The translations under genes and the position numbers were made by a program. DNA of 64,000 bases from Pseudoscleropodium purum (lineage: Eukaryota > Streptophyta > Bryopsida > Hypnales > Brachytheciaceae): contig OZ017798.1 in NCBI GenBank assembly GCA_963969395.1, forward strand, positions 27,644,173 through 27,708,172, given 5' to 3'. The notes beneath the pieces are model-generated. The model was not told the origin of the DNA, ran no database searches, and saw only the letters and a program-made list of their open reading frames with translations. Position 1 is the first letter of the stretch. The number at the start of each line of letters is the position of its first letter. This document shows, piece by piece, positions 38,801 to 50,107 of this stretch.

Positions 38801-40165
38801 TGCTATCAATATTTGCATTTAAACATTGTAATATACCCTCAAACATATCCATTCTTATATTGAGTTTCCATTGGGAACACCACAATTAGTTTTGTAGTAT
38901 TACTGACTTGTATAGTTTCATGTCTCTACTCAAGCTCTCCCTCAAAAGATTCATCATTTGCAAAAACATCTTCGCCATCATTGCCTTGCAATAGAAGTCT
39001 TTTTATAACTACTCTTTGATGATGTCTCTGCATTGTTGAATGAGTGCGGATGCTTTCTTCTTCTTGTGTTCCTGCTTCCATTGTGGAACCCCTTCTTTGT
39101 TCTTCAGTGATATTATATACTCCCAAACGGCATTCTTCTTCAGTTCTAGCACATCTTTGACCAACACTACGTCTTCTACCCCTAGTAGGTGTTCTAGCAA
39201 TCTCTTTTGCAAGAACAACTTGTGATCGATATTTATGTCTTCTTGAATCAACTCTTAGAGGCCTTGATCCAAATCCAACTTCTATGATTGTAATTGCAAT
39301 TCCAACTGTTTATACATTGTCAACTTCATGAGGAAGCACTTCTTCACCTTGCATAGCAACATGAGACGATGCACATTCAGTCTGAACCTCTATGTTCTCT
39401 AATGGTTGCACAATTGATATACTTCTTTGTGCCATAGCCTCTTCATGTTGTTGGTTTTCACTCTCAGCTAAAGGTTGAAACATATTTTCTATTGATGTAG
39501 ACACAAAATGTTGACGATGTGCTTTCTACCTTTCGGAAACACCTCCTTTTTCCAAATCATGTGCAGTTTTTGATGAAGTAGCAGCACGTTTTCAACTTTG
39601 TTCAAATATAGAAATCTAGTTCTATTTCAAAAGAGCTACAAGAAGCTAATACGTTTCATTTATATCTTTTGGTTCCCTAGATAGAGCTTGATCTTCAACA
39701 ACAACAGAATCATTAATTCAAAGGTCCTCATAACTTTAAATCTATATATATCAAGCATATGCTTGAAGTACTTACTCGCGAGTAGATTCTTTGAATTTTT
39801 AAACACGTGTCTTTCTTTGAACCTTCAACTTTTTAGATATAGTCTTCCAAAATTTCACCATAGGCTTCAAACCGTGCATTGGAGATAGAGCTAGAAGAAG
39901 CTCTATTGAAACTAGTGATAGCATGAGCTTCTTCCTCAATTTATACTTTTCTAGTATTGATTCTATATTACTCATTGAACATTGTCTGTCCTCCATCAGT
40001 AGTGCCTACTAGGCCCTTAATGACTCCATATGAAGTATTCAAAGCAACCTAGTATTGGCCTTCATCAATTAGGAACTTAGTTATCCAAAGAGTGGGTTCT
40101 TTGGAGTTGTCTACAACGATCTACCATCCATAGTCCAAGTAGTTTGAATAAACTTTAGATGCCAT
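35820..40165 (-). pseudogene. Long decayed coding region of unrecognised family
   Basis: A conceptual product can be followed on the minus strand from MASKVYSNYLDYGW at 40165 to beyond 36158. It is interrupted by stops and a few frame changes. One frame stays open apart from single stop codons for about 130 codons (40165-39776) and again for about 290 codons (about 39716-38850). Most stops (TAG/TAA) fall where Gln would fit, for example after GYGW-type, EGQY, MFNE and KV. Later open blocks are at 38738-38472, 38430-38062, 36944-36756, 36823-36638 and 36631-36158. The last blocks are Ser/Asp/Glu-rich and preceded by VGDKVIIIKGE. I do not recognise the family. Size and decay suggest a transposon-encoded protein. 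Confidence 0.6.
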
Positions 40166-40380
40166 GATGTTCTACAAAAGAAACGAAAAGTATTGTTTAT
40201 TTGGTCAAAGTATTGAAAATTCAGAGAATGAGTTTCATTTTTGTCATTGGAAAAATCAATAAAATATAGGTGGAATAGTTCAACGTATCCAACTTGAATT
40301 TGAGTTTAAACTTGGTTACATTATAAACCACATACTAGAACTCTAAATGCAAATGGAGTTAAAAACTTACTAAAACTATG

Positions 40381-40640
40381 AATTAATAGAAATTAATAAA
40401 AATTAATAAAAATTAAAAGAAATTAAAAGACATGAAAAGACATGGAAAGACATTAAAAGAGATTAGAAGAGATTAGAAGATAATAAAAGACAATAAAAGA
40501 CAATAAAAGACATTTAAAAAAATAAAAAATAAAAAAAATGAAATGGAATAAAATGAAATAAAAAGGAATGAAACGAAATGAAAAGAAATGAAAAGAAATA
40601 AATTGAAATAAAATGAAATGAGGGAGAATGAAATGAAATG
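40381..40640. repeat. Purine-rich degenerate minisatellite
   Basis: About 260 bases of almost pure A/G/T on the plus strand, made of 9-11-bp units drifting from AATTAATAAA to ACAATAAAAG to AAATGAAATG. The minus-strand open frames here (Phe/Ser/Ile-rich) are artefacts of the repeat. Confidence 0.9.
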
Positions 40641-43600
40641 AATCAGCCAAGACACAACCCAAAATTCTATTTAAGACATTCAGATTATGCTGAAAAGCTT
40701 CATCTAAATTGAATTGAATCCTCTAAAGCTGAACTTTGTTGAACTAAACAAGAACTTACTGATCCTGAACTGCAACCTTGATGTTTATATGTCATTTGCT
40801 TGTGAACATTGGCACTACAGTTCTTTACCAAAGGTACCTGCTAGAACTCCGATACTAATCATTAATTTGTTGCAAGTACACAATTTCTTGATAATTCTTT
40901 TTCTTATGATTCTTTTGATTATGCGAATTCGTTCATGAAGTTCACTTAAAGCCTCATCTTTTTCTTAGAACATGATTTAGAAATGAAGTGTTGATGAATT
41001 AGAATTCCAAATCTGAACGTACTTTTGATAGGAAGGAGATCTTAGTAGCGGTATAGCAAGAGGAATACACTTCAGAAAAGAAGCAAATTTGAGCAACAAC
41101 AATGGAGAATAGAATGGTGGCACAAATTTGAGATCCGATCAATGGCAACGTAAGTTTTGGGCAATGATGGAGGAGGAAGAATTATATTTTCCAACAAGGA
41201 TTGTCAAGTAGAACCCTTAAATCCAAGCAGCACAAAGAGTAAATTTGAACAATTGAGGAAACAAAGCCGAATAGTTGAAGATGCAAATTTGAGTAGAGCA
41301 CAATAGGAACGATCATCAATAGCAACCCAAAAGATCCGTTGGATGTCTAAAGAGTAGGTTAGATTTACAAACCCAAACTTTGAACTAGTCAACTAGAAAG
41401 TCTTCTACAAAGACAATTGATACGCATGTGAACAATGAACCCTCTTGCACAGGGATATTCATTGTTCATCAACAAATCAAACTAGGATTTAGAATCTATA
41501 CCAAATTTTGTTCTTTCGAAGTTTGTTGCTACAACCCCACACACTCGCTGCAATGCACCTCTAAATTTTCTCGCTCTACTCTAGCATATAGATTCAATGT
41601 TGATCATCAGCATAACAATCCGGTACAGAATCTAGCATTCAGTTGCAACAATCCGACATAGAAGTTAGAGAAAATGAGAGGAAAAAGAAGAAATGAGAAT
41701 TGCCACATTGAAACACCAAATGTCGTATTGAGAGGAGTTTACTTTGGGAAATCACGGGGATTCTGGCTCTTGCTGCTAGAAATGACTTGAGGGTAGGGAT
41801 TCTTGCTTAATGTCTCTTAAAACTTTGAATTTCTAATAGGATGTCCCCTCGAACCTTGAATCTTCAACAAATCTTGAAACAACTTTCCATTGGCCTATAC
41901 TGTTATGACTCTAGGTGTTTAAGGGTTAGGGAGGGGATAAGAAGCCACAAAATACGGGACAGGTAGAATGGACGGCAGACCACGAGCGGAACTGTCCGTG
42001 AATATGGCTCCTAAACTTTCAAATTTACAGTCTACTAGTGATCAATCCAATCTCACTATGAAAACGACATAAGATTCAATCATGTGGATTATTAATTCTA
42101 CTTCTTTGCCCACAACACAAAATGAGATAAGGCCATGTACGCAATGTCAGGCCAACCCGCAAACAAAGTTTACAATACAAAAATTTGACAAAGCCACATG
42201 CTCACAACACGAAATGACAACAAGCCTCCAAATCCAGTTAGGAATAACAAAGTCATAAACCACAACATAGGCTAGGTCCTTACAAAATAAATCTTCTCTT
42301 GAGTCTTCAAATCTTCACTTGAATCTTTGAATCTTTGAATTTTCAAGTCTTCAATCTTTCAATCTTCTCTTCCACCTTCCTCTAGATTAGCAATACTATA
42401 ATGGGCACCAAAAACGTTCTAAAGTTCTATTTTAAGTAAGTGATAGCTCTTTTGAAAATTAAGACAGTAAACTTTGATTCATCAAAATCTCGTTTGAAGC
42501 AAAGCTATTGCTTATGAGCTATGTGCTCTGAAAGATTCCCTATAATAAATTTGAGCGGTAGTACTCTACTCCACTTTTTTATTCATAATTTAAGTTATAC
42601 AAATGATATTGACAAATGTAATAGTTTACTAGAAAATTAACAACAAGATCTATATTCTACTCAATTTTTACTTTGCTCTAACGAAATTCGTGACTTTAGG
42701 AGAAGTACAAAGTCTTTGTTCCTCTTTTTGGATAGCAACAAACCATTCCTCACTCAAAGACCCATAAAATTCACATACAAGCTTGGAATCAAATGAAATT
42801 ACTGCCAAAAGAAGCGCAACACTATCATATATAACTCTACCAAATTTTGTATTAAAATCTTTCTCTAACAACACATAGCATCCAATCAAAATTTTGGTTC
42901 TTCGCACTCCAACACACCAAATATATATACATACATCAACATCGACGAGAAGAAGAAAAGAATCTCTCTCCCCTTCTCTTTCCACATGGGCTACATCAAT
43001 CCATGTGAACATCTTTCATGCTATAGACTCCTTAAATATTACTTTCTCAATATTCTAAATGCTTCTTTGAATTCACAAACCCCAAAAGTAACTAAAATGA
43101 GATAAACAACCTACTAACTTCCATCAAATCTAAATAAAAACTAAATAGTGGTAGTACAAACTCAAAACATAGATAAAAATACTCTATCTTATCACCAAAA
43201 ATCCAATTTTGAAACCGTTTACTTTACACATTTAGGAACTTCAAAATACGCAAAAATATAGTAGCAATGTAGTTTGTTCTCCGTTCTATGGTCAATAGAT
43301 TGAGTGGTCCTTGAAGCCAAAAGTAATGGCCTACTTCACTGGAAATACAGTTGATCATCTGTTCTTCACTATTGTTTTCAAAGCACCCCTCAAACACCAT
43401 TTGATAGTTTTCGGAAAGCATAGGTTCAAATTCCAAAACGATCACCAAAGCCTTATTTTCTAATTACAAAACTGGTAGTGAAAATTATTGGATACCTAGT
43501 TTAGTTCGTAGTTGAACACGACGTTCAGAAGGTCCCGCTTCATCTCACATATGTCGTCTTGAAGTAGATGGTTGAATTGAATCAACCGGTAATTGCGATA

Positions 43601-45197
43601 ACGACAATTGTCAATCGTCAGGGTCTAACACTACAAATACTAAAATCCAAACTAGAACTAACTCAAAGTACATCATAAGAAGCAAAACTACTCAGTTCTC
43701 TTTATTCTATACCTAATAGCTTCTTCGAGAAGCTTGCTTTCTCTTTAAATACTTCAATCACATCATACTAACTATCTTTATAATAAAACCAAAATGCCAA
43801 CAATCAACCTATAGTGGTATAAAACCACCGTGGGATCAATAACGGTCGCCAAGTTACAGATTTAATTGGTTGAAGAAGTTTTCGGTTAGTTGCTGGCCGG
43901 TTCTCGGTTCGAATCTTGTCAGATTCATTGATTCAGTTTGAACAGCTGCAACTTGACACTGTTAGTGAAAATAGAAAATAAGTAGCCAACCAACCAATCC
44001 CCTTGTCCCCCTGACAGAGCTAAGTGACAAGATTCAATACAACCCAAGACCGTGGACTTCTCCACGACCCCATCTTTTTTATCTCAATCATTTTCTTGTA
44101 TTAGGGTTCAAAGTTAATCCTTTGATACTTTTATATAGTAAAATTATTTACAACAGGACAACATGACGAGGACACATAAATCAACTAGCGAAGATAGGAA
44201 TAAAAGTCGAAATTTTTTGTTTTAAATTTATTTTAAAATCCTTTTAAATTTCTACTAAATTTCTATTAAAATCCTTTTTAAATATTTTTAAAATCCCTTT
44301 AATTTTCTATTAAAATTCTATTAAAATCCTTTTTAAATCCTCTTAAATTTTTTAAAAGAGGACTTATTTTCTTAGAAAGGACTTGTTCTTATATAAAACA
44401 ATGCAGGTTTGGTTTGGAGCTTCACACTATACAAGCTAGTCAATCTTTATGATGTATTTCAAATGCCTAAAATTATTTTTCCTTTCTTTTCCTTAAAGTA
44501 TAGTTTACGTGGAATCTAACCCAAGTAGTTTCATATTTTTTGGAGCATTTTTTAATCACCTTTGAATTTTCAAAGAATTTGTAAGCAACAATAAGCATCT
44601 ATTGAAGAAGTTTGAACAAATATCTTTAGCGCTCCAACATTATAAGCATTCCAACTCACGTGTACTAATTATGTTCATTTTACTTTATGAGTTCAGTTTA
44701 AAAAACAAATGGAATTGGGATTTTTTGAGTTAGGCCTTTAAATGCATCCATCTCCTAAATTACATATTGTTATGTAGTGTTGGATGTATGGAATTGTACA
44801 TGGGATCTTTAATCTTTAACCTTGTTCTTTCATATTTGTTGTGCACAAAGTTTATAAAATAAATTAAGGAGATAATAACAAAGCATTAGAAGGTGCCATT
44901 AGCTACTACTTTTTAGTGAAGCAATTTAGTATTGAACTTTCTTGAATTATTTTCAATATGTTATAAAACATGAGGGACATATTTTAAATTCTCCATATGT
45001 ATGTGGAAGTACATTGAAGACATCCGATCACAAACAAAAGACAAGTGTGGAATTCTTGACCATGTGAAATTGTGAAGAGTGTTTGGACATGATTCGAGTG
45101 AAGAAAATGGCAACATGAGCATTTGGAAGTCCAGTGGTTTTCAATGCCTTAAGCACTTCAGTGATTACAACAAAACAAAGGAGTGTAGGGGAAAAGC
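40641..45197. other. Mixed intergenic DNA, no gene recognised
   Basis: Open frames at 42668-43012 (-, 114 codons) and 43224-43448 (-, 74 codons) are the longest. Their products contain segments such as DSVALLLAVISFDSKLVCE and LLTIERRTNYIATIFLRIL, but I cannot place them in a family. They may be exons of a decayed gene. Around 44212-44360 the sequence turns into AT-rich units of about 20 bp containing TAAAATCCTTTTAAATTTCT. Confidence 0.35.
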
Positions 45198-48142
45198 TTG
45201 CATGTGTGGTCAAAGCAAGACTTTTCTAAAAGGTCGATCATCTATCTATCTATGAAGTCTCCCAAGCTACAAATGGGATGGTGCAACTTTTTGGAACGTG
45301 GTATAGTAGTGGGAGTTGCTACTCTGGATAAAAATTTCATATATGGTACCGAACTTCACCAAGTGAAGTTATATCCTTATGAAATTGCAATACATATTAC
45401 GTATGTTGTAGAGAAAATAAAATGGATTGGTGAGGTGGTGGAAAAGTTACTAGGCGATTGTTTAAGAAAGGCCATACAATGGCATCAATCTTTCATCTAT
45501 TGGGTGCATCCTTCAGAGGTGAGGACAACTCCTCCGAGGAGGGATGAATCAAATTTTTCCTTTCCTCTTGTTCTAGCACTACAATTTGATTTTCATGACG
45601 TAGAGGAGAGTGCTAGCAATTCTAATGTGACACCACCAACCCTTGGTGAAAGAAGCACAATTGAAAAAAGTTCTCCTATGACGCAAGGATCTGAAGCCAA
45701 TACGCCTAATGTAATAATAGTGGAAGGGATGCCTTTGGATTCACCAAGGAGGAGGTATTCAATGATAAATCAAAGGGCTAGAGTGAGAACTCCAAGAGAG
45801 CAAGGGAAATTAGCTAGTTAAAAAGTTACTCTTGAAAGTGTTCTATACACAAAGGAGAAAAGAGCATATAAATGCAATTGTTTATATGATGTTGATGTGA
45901 AATATATATTAAATCAATGATATATGGCTTGGGGTTAGAAGTACAAAGTGAGGGCTATGTGGATAACACAAATGCTCAATGCTTTCTACACTTGTATCGA
46001 GGGGCCAACCAAAGACAAATATGTCACAAAATTAGACGACGTAGTGGTCTGCAATGCATGCTACACTGTGGAGTTGGGATATTCCTAGAGGTGTTTCAGA
46101 CAGTTGAAGACAACACATGTTGTATACAATAAAGTGATAGTCGTTCATGGAAACACATGTCAAAGGAAAGAAAGTGCCAAATGTGAGCTACTAGAGAAAG
46201 CCTAAATGTTTTTATAAAGGAAATTAGAGATCAACAACCCCATCGGTCGGTACGAAGGAAAATGGACAATAAGGTGTTACTGTTGATTTTGTTGCCTATA
46301 AATACAAGCAAGTTGGATGTCTTTCAACATGTGAACAAAGAAGTGAAGAAACTAGTGGATGGGTCGGAATTATCGATGAGCTCATTCCATTGATTTTGGC
46401 AAAAGGAGTTTCCATATGTGCAAATTCCACCACATTTTTTATTTTCAAAGTGTTATCACTATTGGAAGTATAAATGTGGAATGGAATCCATAACAAATGT
46501 AGCAACAAAGGGGAAGATAAAAGAATTGTTCATTGTACACATCTAAATCCAAATGAAGGAGAGGCGAGATTATTGGTTGTTCAAAGGATCTGCAATCATC
46601 ACTCTAGATATCTTTATGTGCTTGATTGTAGATGGTATGGATCAAAATACAACTATGATACCAAAAATGAGGCAAATTGTGAAGAGCATCAAATCTCGAT
46701 TTGTGAAGACTCATCTATGTAACATACTTGTACATGGGTTTGGCTTCTATGTAGATGTGTCGATAGATGCTCACCACAAGCATGATAGCAATCAAGACAT
46801 AACATTAATGATGAATGTAATATGCGATGTAAAGCAAAGGAAAGGATCATTGCTATCGACGTTGAGGATTCAAGCAGATAACACTACAAGGGAGAACAAA
46901 AACATCTACATGTTTGCCATGTGTCCCGCATTAGTTGGGCTTGGTTTCTTCAAGGAAGTGTATCTTTGTTTTTTGATTGTGGGCAACATTCACAAAGATA
47001 TTGATTAGAGATTTGGTGTCATTTCAAATATGTTGAAGAGAAAAGATATAGATACATTGGAGGAGATGTTGCAGCTAGTTGAGAAAGGGACATCATATAC
47101 AAAGGCTTTTGTAAATGCTTGCAAACTAAAGTACATTCAAAATTGAAAGGCATTTATCACACCTCATTTTCTACGAGGAGAGCAATTGATAAACATAACA
47201 TTTCCACAACATATGAGATTTTATGTGGAAGATGGATTGGTCTATGTTCAACATGAACATTTTAGTTCAAATGAGTAGGGTTCAACAAGAGGACATTTCT
47301 GTTTGAACTCACTACCAAGTTTAGCTAAGAAGCCAGAGCTAATGCAAGTATTTGTTGTTGATTAAAGAGAGTTGAAAGCACTAGACGAGTTCATTGCATA
47401 TAAAAAAAAGGTGGTATTGAGAGGCATTGACCCAATCAAGAATATGGAGGTTGTGAACAAAATCTCTAAATTCAAAGATTTTTTCGAGAATTTTCCACAA
47501 TCAAATAGAGAGGGCTTCTGTAATTTACCATTTTGGCCTAGCAATATCTTGAACCCAAATGAGGACAACAATATTTTTTTCAATGGAGAAGATGAAGGTC
47601 CAAATTCAAGTGTAGCGGCCAATATAGACGAGAGCAGAACAAGTAGTGTAGCCATTGAATTGATAATGTCAACAATGCCTAATCCAGAGAGGAAGGGGTA
47701 TTTTGAACCTTGCAAGGATAGACCTCCACAAGAAGGATTCCAAAGAGCAATTGGAGAGAGGATAAAAGGCAAAAGTAATGAATTGGCACCTAAAGTAGTA
47801 AGAGATGCAAATGAAGATCCTTTTCTACCATTCAATCTAGAGAATGATATTATTGTAGGCCAATTCGTAGCTATTACTATGGAGTTGAGGAAAATAAGAG
47901 GAGTACTTTTGTATGTAGGAAAGGTATTGGAATTTGGTCAAGGGAAGTGGGCTTCCAAGATGAAAATCTTGCAGTACTGGCCTACTATGGCACGGAGTTG
48001 GTACGAAGTAGAAGAAGAAGTTGGTAGTAACAAAGTGAGGTACACGAATTGTATGGAATCTATATGGGAACCATCTGGTGAGAGATTTGCTTGGATTGAA
48101 AAGGAAGCTGCTATATTTTCATGGATGGATGTCTCTTGTTGA
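45198..48142 (+). pseudogene. DUF7869-type (putative transposase-like) protein pseudogene
   Basis: One product can be read from 45198 to 48142, about 980 codons, with one frameshift near 46187 and about ten in-frame stops. The N-terminal block (residues 25-90) has GIVVGVATLD and GTELH, resembling a plant transposon-associated DUF8039-like domain. CNCLYDVDVKYIL, AWG.KYKVRAMWI and CNACYTVELGYS follow. Next come the Cys/His region CYHYWKYKCG and the DUF7869-like core: IVDGMDQNTT, FVKTHLCNILVHGFG, QADNTTRENKNIYMFA and FLIVGNIHKDID (families have GHTHEDID). The C-terminal block has GQFVAI and GKVLEF...KMKILQYWP. Stops at 45918, 45936, 46086, 46544, 47006 and 47363 sit at Arg or Gln positions, and 47144 and 47276 at probable Trp. 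DUF7869 function is not established; the spaced acidic residues suggest an RNase H-like fold by inference. No terminal repeats found. Confidence 0.75.
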
Positions 48143-49226
48143 AGGAGAAGTGGTCATGTAGTAAATTCAAACATTACAATGCATGGTGTACAAACTAAAA
48201 AGATAGTGGTAATTCTAGTGGAGGCTAAATCGCATCTTTTAGAATACTTAGCGATGCAAATGGAGGACTTAGATGACGAACGTTTGCGTATTGATTTGAA
48301 TATGTATTAGAAAGGTATTATATTATGTTGTGTACTTTTAGCTATCTAATTGTAGGTATGTAGACGTAATTCAATGTAAAATACATAGTAACATGCCTTA
48401 GAAATAGTATAGAATAGAAAATGTATAAAGTTTTTGTGAAGTAAATCAAAAGTTTGCATCAATATGACAAATATTCTAGACCAAATTTCTCATGCAAAGA
48501 GTGAAATGATGCTTTCAAAAATTTGCCCCCCCTTAATATTTGTATTTGTTAATTTTAGATGGTGTATGAACCAAGTGCAATGTTGCACCTCTCAAATGCA
48601 AGAATGTCAAATTACTATACAATATAGTAGTTGTAATACAATACTCTTCAAAAAAGTAATGCTATGATAATTTGAATATTTTATAAATTATTAGCTCCAA
48701 CATTTAAAATGTATTGTGTAATAGGTTTCATATTGTTTTTAAAGTAACCACTAATAAAGTACTTGGGAATTTGAAAAAAAATTCTAAATTTTTTGTAGAT
48801 TGAGTGTTTATATTTTTCATAAGGACATTTTTCTTCTAAATAAAAAATACTAAGTTCTACCTAGTGTTTTATAACCCTTAAAAGACAATTGGTGACTATG
48901 GAAATCATCCTTTTGAAAGCATGGGAATCATTGGCTTAAGCTAGAAAATTGCAAAAGCACTCATCAGAAGTCAAACTACTATAGATTATAGAAGACCTCT
49001 CTTTTTGACAACAAGATTTCGAGGATGAATAGTTATACTTCTATCCTATACAAAAGGATTTTTTATCATTCATTGGATACAAAACATCCACCACGTCATT
49101 TATGGATTAAGACTTTTATTTTTATTTATTCAAGTAAATTTTGATGGCTCATTTTTTAAACTAAAAAAGTTAATTTGAGACAAAACTCACTTATACCCTT
49201 TGGACTATACTTAATATTTGTAATGC
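48143..49226. other. AT-rich intergenic
   Basis: No gene recognised. It may include the 3' end of the element that carried the DUF7869 protein. Confidence 0.4.
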
Positions 49227-49467
49227 AAACACTAATAGAAAAATACAGTAACCAAATCAACAAGACTCAACACAAAAGTGTTGATTTTTTAACAAAAATT
49301 GTTAATTTTTTTGGTGATTCAGTCACGTTTTTTTTAATAAATTAAAAAAATTCTACAATTGAGTAACTAATCCTAAGATGCCACATAGCAATGCCACGTA
49401 GACAATTTAAAACATCCATGTGGTGTTGCCAAGTGGCATCCACCACATGGCAAATGCCACCACTAAG

Positions 49468-49519
49468 GTTTGAATCTTGGACCTTGTGGATGAGGTCCAA
49501 AGTTCAAACCATTGCACCA
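49468..49519 (-). other. tRNA-like promoter boxes inside the CACTA-like element
   Basis: On the minus strand TGGTGCAATGG (49519-49509) resembles an RNA polymerase III A box and GATTCAAACC (49477-49468) a B box, about 30 bp apart. The intervening sequence can fold as GGACC/GGTCC. No complete cloverleaf or CCA-adjacent acceptor stem is seen, so this is at most a SINE head or tRNA relic. Confidence 0.3.
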
Positions 49520-49920
49520 CTTGTAATTTCACATGATTACAATTGATGCAAAAACTTATTAATGTACTCTTTGAATTTTTTCTTACAATCACTTCAAGTC
49601 AGCAAACTTTGAGGTCAACTTTTACCTCGTAAACAGACTTTTCAAGAAAAACTTTGAACTAACAAAAGTTGTCGAAAAAAATTCACTTGTAAAACCAAAA
49701 TCACCCCAAAAGTCTGCTAACTTTAATAGATACCAAATTGTGTAGTTATTTAATTCTTAAATTTATATTGTATATTGAAAATTCTGGAAGATTTTTAAAG
49801 ATTCTTAAAGATTTTAATTTTTTCAAAAGATTCTAAAAGAATCCAAAAGAATTTTTAAAAATTTATTGATATGGAAATTGCACTATCCCGATTAACAAAA
49901 AATGAGATTATTTTGTTAAT

Positions 49921-50080
49921 TTGGGCACATTTAACAAAAACTTGTAAAAATAAACATTATAGTATCCAAATTAACAAGAAATTGTTCATGTTTTGCTAAT
50001 TTGGGCACATTTAACAAAAACTTGTAAAAATAAACATTATAGTATCCAAATTAACAAGAAATTGTTCATGTTTTGCTAAT
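49921..50080. repeat. Exact 80-bp tandem duplication
   Basis: The 80 bp at 49921-50000 recur without change at 50001-50080, and the next eight bases start a third copy. Part of an older, diverged unit precedes at about 49891-49920. The array lies near the right end of the CACTA-like element. Confidence 0.97.
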
Positions 50081-50107
50081 TTGGGCACTATTTTTCTACT
50101 AGTCAAA

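Larger units (their letters stand above)
49230..50104. mobile_element. CACTA-like non-autonomous element, 875 bp
   Basis: The left end CACTAATAGAAAAATA and the right end read inward, GACTAGTAGAAAAATA, form inverted repeats with two mismatches. The 3-bp sequence AAA flanks both sides (49227-49229 and 50105-50107), the target size of CACTA elements. TTGGGCAC and AAATTAACA motifs are repeated near the right end, like the subterminal repeats of CACTA elements. No transposase is encoded. Confidence 0.65.

Noticed and set aside
40453..40662. Minus-strand Phe/Ser repeat proteins
   Set aside because: Translations of a purine-rich minisatellite, not genes.
42668..43448. Two minus-strand open frames (114 and 74 codons) as genes
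   Set aside because: No family motif, no supportable start or splice context; may be decayed exons, but not enough to call.
43860..44060. Possible LTR/primer-binding region near GGTTCGAATC
   Set aside because: No paired long terminal repeat, polypurine tract or retrotransposon protein was found nearby.
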